9,337 nt of DNA, from the NCBI GenBank assembly GCA_002336975.1, contig DDFA01000140.1, positions 1-9,337 on the forward strand. Direction: 5' to 3'. Origin of the DNA: Phyllobacteriaceae bacterium UBA1940 (GTDB taxonomy: Bacteria > Pseudomonadota > Alphaproteobacteria > Rhizobiales > Rhizobiaceae). Of this stretch, positions 1-6,236 are shown one piece after another. Position numbers and translations under genes: made by a program. The notes beneath the pieces are model-generated. The model ran no database searches, was not told where the DNA came from, and worked only from the letters and a program-made list of their open reading frames with translations. The first letter of the stretch is position 1; the number at the start of each line of letters is the position of its first letter.

Positions 1-92
1 GCGGCGGCCTTGCCGGCCGGCGCGCTGCCGTCGCCGCAGCCGGCGAGCAATAAGGCCGCGCCAAGCGCGGTCAGGGCGGAAAATCGCAGCAT
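1..92 (-). CDS. Putative lipoprotein, N-terminal fragment (runs off left edge)
   Basis: Reading the minus strand from an ATG at 92 gives 30 open codons to the edge of the window. The product begins M-L-R-F, has a hydrophobic stretch rich in Ala and Leu, and reaches a lipobox, L16-A17-G18-C19, followed by G-D-G-S-A-P. This is a textbook signal peptidase II site, so Cys19 should be lipidated. Asp at +3 rather than +2 gives no strong inner-membrane retention signal, so the location (inner or outer membrane) is open. The start lies 4 bases after the stop of the exported-protein gene at 97-558, which implies one transcript and probably coupled translation; no good ribosome binding site precedes it. 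The mature domain is outside the window, so the function is unknown. Confidence 0.7.
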   Translation of the reverse strand, partial: MLRFSALTALGAALLLAGCGDGSAPAGKAA

Positions 93-96
93 GGCG

Positions 97-558
97 CTAT
101 TTGAGAACGCGGCAGCGCCCGTTGTAGACCGACCAGCGGTCAAAACCCGAAACGCAGAATTCGACATTGTCGCCGATCGAGGCGAGGCCCATGCCTTCCT
201 CGATCAAATACCAGACCTCGCGCCGCCGTCCGTCCGAAAGCTCGGCGGTCGCGCCGCAATAGCGCCGCGCGATCGGCGACTTCTCCGTCGCGTCGTAGTT
301 ACGGTGTTCATGGACGCGGTGAAACTCGACGATGCCGACATCGGGAAGGTGCGGCACATGCCGCACCTGGTGGCGGAAGCGCGAGACGATCCTGGTCAGG
401 ATCGCCTTGTCGTCGCAAAAGCGCGCTTGCGGCCGGTCAAGGAAGCCGGCCGACTCGACAGCCGAGGTCGCCGGCCGCGGCGGCAGCGGCTGCGCGAGGG
501 CCGGCCCCGCGACGGTCGCCGCGAGGCAGATCGACAACACGGTTTTGCGCAGGCTCAT
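97..558 (-). CDS. Small exported protein with four cysteines, unknown function
   Basis: The product is 153 residues with a Sec-type signal peptide: M-S-L-R-K-T, a hydrophobic core, then A-L-A before Q23 as the probable cleavage site. The mature part is about 131 residues and holds four cysteines (48, 101, 135, 149), an even number that fits two periplasmic disulfides, and a His-rich stretch around residues 63-85. The C-terminal half (W116-Y-L-I-E-E-G-M-G through the final C-R-V-L-K) looks like a compact conserved fold, but I cannot assign a family. An ATG at 567 in the same frame is the alternative start. AAGGA at 568-572 touches that codon directly but sits 9 bases before the ATG at 558, so 558 is preferred. 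The gene lies 56 bases after rlmJ on the same strand and 4 bases before a lipoprotein gene, so it may act in the envelope with that lipoprotein. Confidence 0.75.
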   Translation of the reverse strand: MSLRKTVLSICLAATVAGPALAQPLPPRPATSAVESAGFLDRPQARFCDDKAILTRIVSRFRHQVRHVPHLPDVGIVEFHRVHEHRNYDATEKSPIARRYCGATAELSDGRRREVWYLIEEGMGLASIGDNVEFCVSGFDRWSVYNGRCRVLK

Positions 559-614
559 CGTCGCCATTCCTTCAACTCAGGTGGAATCGACACTGTTGCA
601 ACTCGAATCGAAGG

Positions 615-1475
615 TCAAGCCGGGCGCGTCTCGCCGGCCAGCCAGTCGACAGACCATTTGGCTCCGTCGTCGGTCTTCAGCGCGTCGCGCAGCGCCGGCA
701 GCATGATCCGCAATTCCTGTTCGAGCGTATAGGGCGGGTTGACCACGATCATGCCGGAACCGTCGAGGCGCGGAATGTCGGCGGATGCGCGAATGGTCAG
801 CGTCGCGTCGAGGATTTTTGGGATGCCGGTCGCCGTCAGCGCCGTCCTGAAGCGGCGGACCTCGTCGAAGTCCTTGATCGGATACCACAAGGCGCAGACG
901 CCGCCGGGCCAGCGCGCATGGGCCCGCTTCAGCCCATCGACCATGCGGCCGAACTCGTTGTCGATCTCGAACGGCGGATCGACGATCACCAGGCCGCGCT
1001 TTTCCTTGGGCGGAACATGCGCGCCCAGCGCCAGCCAGCCGTCCAGTTCCAGCACCCGCGTCTGGTAGTCGCCGGCAAACCGTGCGGCCAGCGCCGCATG
1101 CGCCTTCGGCTCCAGTTCGATCGCCAGCAGCCGGTCGCGATCGCGCAGCAGGCGTCGCACGATCTCCGGCGAGCCGGGATAGCGCGTCAGCGCGCCGTCT
1201 GGATTGAGCGCGCGCACGCAGTCGAGATAGGGCGCAAGCAACTCCGCGACCTCGGGCCTGAACCCGGTATCGAGGACCCGACCTATACCGCCGCGCCACT
1301 CGCCGGTCTTCTGGGCGCGCTCCGAGCCAAGGTCGTAGACGCCGGAACCTGCATGGGTGTCGATGACGCGAAAGGCCTGGTCCTTGCGCTTGAGATAGTC
1401 GACGATGCGCGCCAGCGTGGCGTGCTTGACCACATCGGCGAAGTTTCCGGCGTGATAGGCGTGGTCGTAGTTCAT
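615..1475 (-). CDS. rlmJ: 23S rRNA (adenine2030-N6)-methyltransferase RlmJ
   Basis: The 286-residue product matches RlmJ along its whole length (the E. coli protein is about 280). It begins M-N-Y-D-H-A-Y-H-A-G-N-F-A-D-V-V-K-H, the conserved RlmJ N-terminus. The S-adenosylmethionine-binding motif I is at residues 37-50 (V-I-D-T-H-A-G-S-G-V-Y-D-L-G). The catalytic motif IV is D166-P-P-F169, where E. coli has DPPY. A second conserved N-P-P-Y element is at 246-249. The enzyme makes N6-methyladenosine at position 2030 of 23S rRNA in the cytoplasm, as a single-gene modification system. The frame stays open upstream to 1523, but homology starts exactly at the ATG at 1475; the ribosome binding site there is weak. 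It is divergent from the molybdopterin oxidoreductase, with 68 bases between the starts. Confidence 0.95.
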   Translation of the reverse strand: MNYDHAYHAGNFADVVKHATLARIVDYLKRKDQAFRVIDTHAGSGVYDLGSERAQKTGEWRGGIGRVLDTGFRPEVAELLAPYLDCVRALNPDGALTRYPGSPEIVRRLLRDRDRLLAIELEPKAHAALAARFAGDYQTRVLELDGWLALGAHVPPKEKRGLVIVDPPFEIDNEFGRMVDGLKRAHARWPGGVCALWYPIKDFDEVRRFRTALTATGIPKILDATLTIRASADIPRLDGSGMIVVNPPYTLEQELRIMLPALRDALKTDDGAKWSVDWLAGETRPA

Positions 1476-1543
1476 GGGTCTGGAGCGAGCCGAGTTTCGC
1501 GCCCGCCCTACACCGGGACGCAATAATCCGCTAGTTAGGTTTG

Positions 1544-3661
1544 ATGAACACCCACGCTCCGATCAGGATCGGCCATTCGGCCTGTCCGCACGATTGCCCC
1601 TCGACCTGCGCGCTCGACATCGAACTGCTCGGCCCCGACCGCATCGGGCGCGTGCATGGGGCGAAGTCGAACAGCTACACCGCCGGCGTCGTCTGCGCCA
1701 AGGTGGCGCGCTATGCCGACCGCGCCCACCATCCCGACCGGCTGCTCAAGCCGCTCGTGCGCGCCGGCGCCAAGGGCGAGGGCGTGTGGAAGCAAGCCTC
1801 GTGGGGGGCGGCGCTCGATCTCGTCGCCGAAAAATTCGAGCGCGCCGAAGCTAGGCACGGGTCGGAGACGGTGTGGCCCTATTTCTACGCCGGCACGATG
1901 GGGCTGGTGCAGCGCGACGGCATCGAGCGGCTGCGCCACGCCAAAAAATATTCCGGCTTCTTCGGTTCGATCTGCACCAATCTCGCCTGGACCGGCTATG
2001 TGATGGGCGCGGGCGCGCTGCGCGGCGCCGACCCGCGCGAAATGGCGAAGTCCGACTGCATCGTCATCTGGGGCACCAATGCGGTGGTCACCCAGGTCAA
2101 TGTGATGACCCACGCGGTGCGCGCTCGCAAGGAACGCGGCGCCAGGATCGTCGTCATCGACATCTACGACAACGCCACGATGAAGCAGGCCGACATGGGG
2201 CTGGTGCTGAAACCCGGCACAGACGGCGCGCTCGCCTGCGCGGCGATGCATGTGCTGTTTCGCGACGGGCTGGCCGACCGCGCCTACCTTGAAAAATATT
2301 CCGACGACCCGAAAGGGCTGGAGGACCATCTGCGCAGCCGCACTCCGCAATGGGCGTCGGCCATCACCGGCCTGTCGGTCGAGGAGATCGAGGCGTTCGC
2401 GAAACTCGTCGGCGAAACCAGGAAAACCTATTTCCGGCTGGGCTACGGCTTTGCCCGCCAGCGCAACGGCGCGGCCAACATGCACGCCGCGCTGTCGCTT
2501 TCCGTCGTCACCGGCTGCTGGCAGTATGAGGGCGGCGGCGCGCTCAACTCCAATTCGGGCATTTCCGGGTACAAGTTCAACAAGGACCTGCTGGAAGGCG
2601 CACGGCTGCGCGATCCAAAAATCCGCTATCTGGATCATTCGCGCATCGGTCCGGTGCTGATGGGGCGCGAGGATGTGCTCTATGGCGGTCCGCCGGTGAC
2701 GGCGCTGCTGGTTCAGAACACCAATCCGGTCAATGTCGCGCCGGAGCAGCGGCTGGTGAAGCAGGGTTTCCTGCGCGACGACCTGTTCACCTGCGTGCAC
2801 GAGCAGTTCATGACCGACACGGCGCAACTGGCGGACGTGGTGCTGCCGGCGACGATGTTCGTCGAGCACGACGACCTCTACAAGGGCGGCGGCAACCAGC
2901 ACATCACGCTCGGGCCAAAACTGATCGATCCGCCCGACGGGCCGCGCACCAACCATTTTGTCATCGAGGAACTGGCCAGGCGGCTTGGCGTCTCGCACCT
3001 GCCGGGCTTCGGCATGACTGAGAAGCAGCATATCGACGTCCTGTTGAAAAGCCGCGACGTCGGCGACTACGAGAGCCTGAAGCAGCAACGCTGGGCCGAC
3101 GTCCAGCCCGATTTCGAGACCGCGCATTTCCTCAAAGGTTTCGGCCACGCCGACGGAAAGTTCCACTTCCGCCCGCAATGGGTCGGCGGCCCGTCGCCCA
3201 ACAAGCCGCCGCCCAATATGGGCGCGGCCTTTGGCGACCACGCGCGGCTGCCGGAGTTTCCCGACCATGTCGACCTGATCGAGACGGCTGACGCCGAACA
3301 CCCGTTCCGCCTGGCGACGTCGCCGGCGCGAAATTTTCTGAATTCGTCGTTCACCGAGACGCCGGTGTCGCGCCAGAAGGAAGGACGGCCCGAATTGCTG
3401 GTTCATCCCGACGACGCCGCGGAACTCGGCCTTGCCGACGGCGACCGGGTCGAGGTTGGCAACCGGCGCGGCGACCTGGTGCTTCATGCAAAACTGTTCG
3501 ACGGGGTGAGGCGCGGCGTCGTCATCGCCGAAGGCATCTGGCCGAATTCCGCCCATGAGCGCGGCGAGGGCGTCAATGTGCTGACCGGATCGGATGCGGC
3601 CGCGCCCTATGGCGGCGCGGCCATCCACGACAACAAGGTGTGGGTGAGGGCGGCGCCATAG
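1544..3661 (+). CDS. Cytoplasmic molybdopterin oxidoreductase (DMSO reductase/formate dehydrogenase superfamily)
   Basis: The product is 705 residues. Near the N-terminus C14-x3-C18-x3-C22-x28-C51 forms a [4Fe-4S] cluster site, followed by Lys53, as in the nitrate reductase/formate dehydrogenase branch. The central region holds the two halves of the molybdopterin fold, including W-G-T-N around residue 177 and N-T-N-P-V-N near 394. From about residue 584 there is the C-terminal dinucleotide-binding domain (A-T-S-P-A-R-N-F, L-A-D-G-D-R-V-E-V). Cys144 in the segment G-S-I-C-T-N is the best candidate molybdenum ligand by position (inference). There is no Tat or Sec signal, so it should act in the cytoplasm. 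The start is ATG at 1544 with AGG 4 bases upstream; a TTG immediately before is also in frame. No iron-sulfur, membrane-anchor or cofactor gene adjoins it, so substrate and electron partner are unknown. Confidence 0.9.
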   Translation: MNTHAPIRIGHSACPHDCPSTCALDIELLGPDRIGRVHGAKSNSYTAGVVCAKVARYADRAHHPDRLLKPLVRAGAKGEGVWKQASWGAALDLVAEKFERAEARHGSETVWPYFYAGTMGLVQRDGIERLRHAKKYSGFFGSICTNLAWTGYVMGAGALRGADPREMAKSDCIVIWGTNAVVTQVNVMTHAVRARKERGARIVVIDIYDNATMKQADMGLVLKPGTDGALACAAMHVLFRDGLADRAYLEKYSDDPKGLEDHLRSRTPQWASAITGLSVEEIEAFAKLVGETRKTYFRLGYGFARQRNGAANMHAALSLSVVTGCWQYEGGGALNSNSGISGYKFNKDLLEGARLRDPKIRYLDHSRIGPVLMGREDVLYGGPPVTALLVQNTNPVNVAPEQRLVKQGFLRDDLFTCVHEQFMTDTAQLADVVLPATMFVEHDDLYKGGGNQHITLGPKLIDPPDGPRTNHFVIEELARRLGVSHLPGFGMTEKQHIDVLLKSRDVGDYESLKQQRWADVQPDFETAHFLKGFGHADGKFHFRPQWVGGPSPNKPPPNMGAAFGDHARLPEFPDHVDLIETADAEHPFRLATSPARNFLNSSFTETPVSRQKEGRPELLVHPDDAAELGLADGDRVEVGNRRGDLVLHAKLFDGVRRGVVIAEGIWPNSAHERGEGVNVLTGSDAAAPYGGAAIHDNKVWVRAAP

Positions 3662-3668
3662 CCAGGGC

Positions 3669-3684
3669 CGCCGGCTTGCCGGCG
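3669..3684 (+). terminator. Possible transcription terminator hairpin after the oxidoreductase gene
   Basis: Eight bases after the oxidoreductase stop, CGCCGG and CCGGCG form a perfect 6-bp GC stem around a CTTG loop, which is one of the unusually stable tetraloops. No run of T follows, so it is not a standard intrinsic terminator; it may instead be a 3' end-stabilising hairpin. The call is tentative. Confidence 0.35.
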
Positions 3685-3765
3685 CACTGATCGCGATGGT
3701 CGAATGCCGCCACAGTGTTGACGCCATGGGCCGGTAACGGTTGCACGTAGACCGGAAAGGCGACG

Positions 3766-4113
3766 ATGCGTCGACCGCTGCTTGCGCTGCTGATCATGTT
3801 TGCGTTCCTTGCGACGGCGGTTGCGGCCCCTGCGCATGGCGCGAGCATGACGGCCGGCGAACGGGCGGCGATGTCCGGCCCGATGGCCATGCATGACGCT
3901 CATGCGGCGGCTTGCCCGAAACCGGACACCTGCAAGACGGACCGCTTGCTGTGCGCCTTTGTCTGCGCCGGCGTGGCGGTCTGGCTGCCGCCCCTCGAGG
4001 CGGCGAGCGCTCTCGTTCCCCACGCCGGGGTTCCGGCCGGGCAGGGAGAGACGATCCTGCATGGCCTCGGTCCGCAACGCGCCGAGCGTCCCCCCGATCA
4101 CGGTCTGATCTGA
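3766..4113 (+). CDS. Small exported Cys/Met/His protein upstream of multicopper oxidase (CutF-like putative nascent copper sensor)
   Basis: The product is 115 residues. Residues 1-26 form a signal peptide (M-R-R-P, hydrophobic core, A-P-A-H-G-A). A Met/His-containing stretch follows (M28, M36, M40, M42, H43, H46), then four cysteines: C50, C56, C63, C67. The last two form C-A-F-V-C (CxxxC) beside a hydrophobic segment ending W-L-P-P. The tail has a proline pair (P109-P110) five residues from the end. GGAAAGG at 3754-3760 lies 5 bases before the ATG. The multicopper oxidase starts 69 bases downstream on the same strand. In Rhodobacter capsulatus the similarly placed CutF has a signal peptide, a CxxxC copper motif and a proline-rich C-terminus that stalls the ribosome and controls translation of the oxidase CutO (recalled, not searched). 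The assignment rests on gene order and motifs. The alternative is a periplasmic copper chaperone for the oxidase. Confidence 0.7.
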   Translation: MRRPLLALLIMFAFLATAVAAPAHGASMTAGERAAMSGPMAMHDAHAAACPKPDTCKTDRLLCAFVCAGVAVWLPPLEAASALVPHAGVPAGQGETILHGLGPQRAERPPDHGLI

Positions 4114-4182
4114 AAGCACATGAACGCGCCTTGCGCGCCGAACTGAATTTCAGCGGGAGCAAGTTCTCCCAGGAGACCGAAA
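4114..4182 (+). promoter_or_regulatory. Structured leader between small exported gene and multicopper oxidase, with alternative hairpins at the ribosome binding site
   Basis: The 69-base gap contains several inverted repeats. CGCGC/GCGCG (4125-4129, 4133-4137) encloses CTT. CTGA/TCAG (4143-4146, 4150-4153) encloses ATT. GGGAG/CTCCC (4155-4159, 4166-4170) encloses six bases and ends directly before the oxidase ribosome binding site AGGAG (4171-4175, 7 bases from the ATG). An alternative stem, TCTC (4165-4168) with GAGA (4173-4176), would cover that site. It shares bases with the GGGAG/CTCCC stem, so the two cannot form together. The pairings are seen in the sequence; a switch driven by translation of the upstream gene is inference from CutF-CutO. 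The stems are short, so confidence is limited. Confidence 0.4.
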
Positions 4183-5625
4183 ATGATCAACTTATCACGC
4201 CGCGGCTTTCTGGCCGCGAGCGCTGCTGCGATGTCCGCAGCGGCGCTGCCACGCTTTGCCCGCGCCGAGAGCGCGATGTCGCTGGCCGCAGCCACCCGGG
4301 TGCTCGACGTCAACGGGCGCGCCGCCACCGTATTCGGCCTGTCCGGTCAAAACGGGCAGGGACTGGTCCTCGACCCCGGACAGCGCTTCCGCGTCGACCT
4401 GACCAACCGGCTTGACGTGCCGACGCTGGTCCATTGGCACGGCCAGCTGCCGCCCAACGATCAGGACGGCGTGCCCGACATGCCGCGCCCCATGCTCAAG
4501 CCGGGCGAAACGCGCGCCTATGACTTCGAGCCCCATCCGGGCACCTACTGGATGCACGCCCATGTGCCGCTGCAGGAAATGAATCTTCTCGCCGCGCCGC
4601 TGATCGTGCGCAGCGCCGACGACGTCAAGGCGGACCGGCAAGAGGTGGTGATGTTCCTGCACGACTTTTCGTTCAAGCCGCCGGAGGAGGTGATCGACGA
4701 GATCGCCGGCAGTTCGGGCGCCGGGCACGACATGGGCGCAATGGGGTCCGCGGGCTCGATGGGCGGCATGATGATGGGCGGCATGAAGACGGGTATGTCG
4801 CCTATGGGCGGCATGGCGATGGACCTGAACGACTATGACTGGGACGCCTACCTCGCCAATGACCGCACCTTGTCCGACCCGGAGGTAGTGCAGGTCGAAC
4901 GAGGTGGTCGGACAAGGCTGCGCATCATCAACGCCGCCTCGGCGACAGTGTTCTGGATCGATACCGGCGCACTGTCGGCCAGCCTCGTGGCGGTCGACGG
5001 CCACGCCGTCCGCCCGGTCGAAGGCAGTCGCTTCGGCGTTGCGATGGGCCAGCGGCTCGATCTCGATCTGACCTTTCCCGGCGCGGGCGCCTGGCCGATA
5101 CTCGCCTTGCGCGAAGGCGGCCGGGAGCGCACCGGGCTCATCCTGGCGACGCCGGGCGCGTCGGTCGCAAAGCTTGCCGACATCGGCGATGAAGAAGCGT
5201 CCGCTTTCGACACGGATCAGGAACTGGCATTGCAGGCGGTCGAAAACCTGCCCGAACGGCCGGTGCAGACATCGCGCATGCTGATGCTGAGCGGATCGAT
5301 GCAACCCTATCAATGGACCATCGACGGCAGGATTTGGGGCGATCACCGGCCGGTCGTCGCCAGGTCGGGCGAGCGCGTCGAGATCACGTTTCACAACATG
5401 TCGATGATGGGCCACCCGATGCATCTGCACGGCCATGTCTTTCAGGTCGTGGGCATCAATGGCGCGCGCCTGAACGGCGCCCGGCGCGATACGGTCTACG
5501 TCCCGCCGATGAACATGGTCACCGTGGCGGTCGACGCCGGCGAAACCGCCCGGTGGATGCTGCATTGTCACCACATGCCGCATCTCCAGACAGGCATGAT
5601 GACCGAGTTCGTCGTGTCCGCGTAA
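4183..5625 (+). CDS. Tat-exported multicopper oxidase (CutO/CueO/CopA-like)
   Basis: The product is 480 residues. It starts with a twin-arginine signal (S5-R-R-G-F-L) and a hydrophobic stretch ending A-R-A at about 28, so it should be exported folded to the periplasm. Three cupredoxin domains lie at roughly 35-160, 225-330 and 365-480. All four copper motifs are present: H84-W-H86-G, H125-A-H127, H411-P-M-H414-L-H416, and H461-C462-H463-x3-H467-x4-M472. This predicts a complete type 1 site and trinuclear centre. Residues 184-213 between domains 1 and 2 hold 11 methionines plus H182, the kind of Met-rich insert that binds Cu(I) in CueO and CopA. The likely role is oxidation of periplasmic Cu(I) to the less toxic Cu(II) with O2. 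AGGAG at 4171-4175 sets the start. Two in-frame stops (TAA, TAG) end the gene. Alternatives such as a manganese oxidase or laccase are less likely given the Met-rich loop and the upstream gene. Confidence 0.93.
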   Translation: MINLSRRGFLAASAAAMSAAALPRFARAESAMSLAAATRVLDVNGRAATVFGLSGQNGQGLVLDPGQRFRVDLTNRLDVPTLVHWHGQLPPNDQDGVPDMPRPMLKPGETRAYDFEPHPGTYWMHAHVPLQEMNLLAAPLIVRSADDVKADRQEVVMFLHDFSFKPPEEVIDEIAGSSGAGHDMGAMGSAGSMGGMMMGGMKTGMSPMGGMAMDLNDYDWDAYLANDRTLSDPEVVQVERGGRTRLRIINAASATVFWIDTGALSASLVAVDGHAVRPVEGSRFGVAMGQRLDLDLTFPGAGAWPILALREGGRERTGLILATPGASVAKLADIGDEEASAFDTDQELALQAVENLPERPVQTSRMLMLSGSMQPYQWTIDGRIWGDHRPVVARSGERVEITFHNMSMMGHPMHLHGHVFQVVGINGARLNGARRDTVYVPPMNMVTVAVDAGETARWMLHCHHMPHLQTGMMTEFVVSA

Positions 5626-5631
5626 TAGCGT

Positions 5632-5667
5632 CCGGCCTGCGCCGCGGTCGGAGGCGGCGCAGGCCGG
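5632..5667 (+). terminator. Terminator hairpin after multicopper oxidase (perfect 14-bp stem)
   Basis: CCGGCCTGCGCCGC at 5632-5645 pairs perfectly with 5654-5667 around an 8-base loop, 6 bases after the oxidase stop. The sequence that follows (GGCTTGTC) has only a weak T content. It lies between convergent genes, so it could also stop transcripts arriving from the minus strand. Confidence 0.75.
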
Positions 5668-5685
5668 GGCTTGTCAAGCAGGCAA

Positions 5686-5704
5686 GGGCGGCCTGACGCC
5701 GCCC
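5686..5704 (-). terminator. Terminator hairpin after the host-attachment family gene
   Basis: GGGCGGC (5686-5692) and GCCGCCC (5698-5704) form a perfect 7-bp stem with a 5-base loop, 10 bases beyond the stop of the minus-strand gene. Read on the minus strand, TTGCC follows, so the T tract is weak. Together with the 5632-5667 hairpin it separates the two convergent genes. Confidence 0.55.
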
Positions 5705-5714
5705 GGATCCCGTG

Positions 5715-6119
5715 TCAGGCGCCGTGCAGCGCCTTTTCGATGTCGTGCAGCGGACGCCCGGTCAGGTCCTTGGCGATCTCGCCGATCAGCGCGTGCTCCA
5801 TCTGCTTGTGATAGTGCTTGCGCATCTCGCCAAGCGTGCGCGGCGCGGCGATGACGACGAGGTGGCTCGCCTTGTGCGACAGCACCTGCTTGTTGAGGAT
5901 GTCGGCCACCCCCGCGGCAAAACCGTCTTCCGTCGACTGGCTGGCGTCGGGGTTCGCCGAACTCGACTGATGGCGCGCTCCGCCGCCATGGTTGGCCGTC
6001 CCGACATGGCCCGCGTCGATCACCTGCAGCTTCAGGTCGGTTTCGTCGCCGGCATTGCGGTAAAGGTGCAGTTTTTCGCCGTCGGCGACGGCGACAACCG
6101 CGCCATGGGGAAGCATCAT
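5715..6119 (-). CDS. Host attachment family protein (eRF1-like / Host_attach family)
   Basis: The 134-residue product resembles the family named 'protein required for attachment to host cells', recently grouped with bacterial eRF1-like folds. Matching elements are G6-A-V-V-A-V-A-D-G-E-K (first beta strands), D65-G-F-A-A-G-V-A-D-I-L followed by H86-L-V-V-I-A-A-P-R-T-L-G-E-M-R, and the ending E114-I-A-K-D-L-T-G-R-P-L-H-D-I near the C-terminus. A polar, low-complexity stretch at about 40-64 (rich in Gly, Ser, His, Asn) separates the halves. There is no signal peptide or membrane segment, so it is predicted to be cytoplasmic. The family name comes from plant-attachment genetics, and the biochemical role is unclear. 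AGGAG lies 7 bases before the ATG at 6119, favouring it over the adjacent in-frame ATG at 6116. It has its own promoter and is convergent with the oxidase. Confidence 0.85.
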   Translation of the reverse strand: MMLPHGAVVAVADGEKLHLYRNAGDETDLKLQVIDAGHVGTANHGGGARHQSSSANPDASQSTEDGFAAGVADILNKQVLSHKASHLVVIAAPRTLGEMRKHYHKQMEHALIGEIAKDLTGRPLHDIEKALHGA

Positions 6120-6161
6120 GATGGGTCTCCTTGGTTGGGAACCCCGAATCTGAATGCCTGA

Positions 6162-6190
6162 ATTAAGGAACAGTTGTGGCGCGGTTTCAA
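6162..6190 (-). promoter_or_regulatory. Sigma-70-type promoter for the host-attachment family gene
   Basis: On the minus strand TTGAAA (6190-6185) and CTTAAT (6167-6162) are separated by exactly 17 bases. This fits the vegetative promoter, and the rhizobial form with a C at the first -10 position. Transcription would start near 6154, leaving a leader of about 35 bases before the ATG at 6119. It lies in the 117-base gap after purN, so the gene need not depend on read-through from purM-purN. Confidence 0.5.
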
Positions 6191-6236
6191 AATTGACGCG
6201 GCTGCGGCAACTCGCTCCAGCGCCGGGACGGAGGTC

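Noticed and set aside
1476..1543. Search for promoters or operators in the divergent rlmJ/oxidoreductase gap
   Set aside because: Promoters must lie there or nearby, but no -35/-10 pair with acceptable spacing stands out on either strand.
1535..3727. A 730-codon open frame on the minus strand opposite the molybdopterin oxidoreductase
   Set aside because: It is a shadow of the plus-strand gene: high GC keeps the antisense frame open, its product is Arg/His/Ala-rich without a recognisable domain, and the plus frame has clear catalytic motifs.
3718..3746. TTGACG as a -35 element for the copper cassette
   Set aside because: At 17 bases the -10 would be TTGCAC, a poor match. I found no CueR-type or other copper operator palindrome in 3662-3765.
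4120..4146. An eight-codon mini-frame (M-N-A-P-C-A-P-N) in the leader before the multicopper oxidase
   Set aside because: It contains Cys and Pro, which is suggestive, but it has no good ribosome binding site and such short frames arise often by chance.
4195..5583. A 462-codon minus-strand frame opposite the multicopper oxidase
   Set aside because: His/Arg-rich antisense shadow. The plus strand holds all copper motifs, a Tat signal and a strong ribosome binding site.
5669..5679. Small palindrome GCTTGTCAAGC
   Set aside because: Its arms touch at a single central base and cannot form a useful hairpin. It could be a protein site, but nothing supports that.
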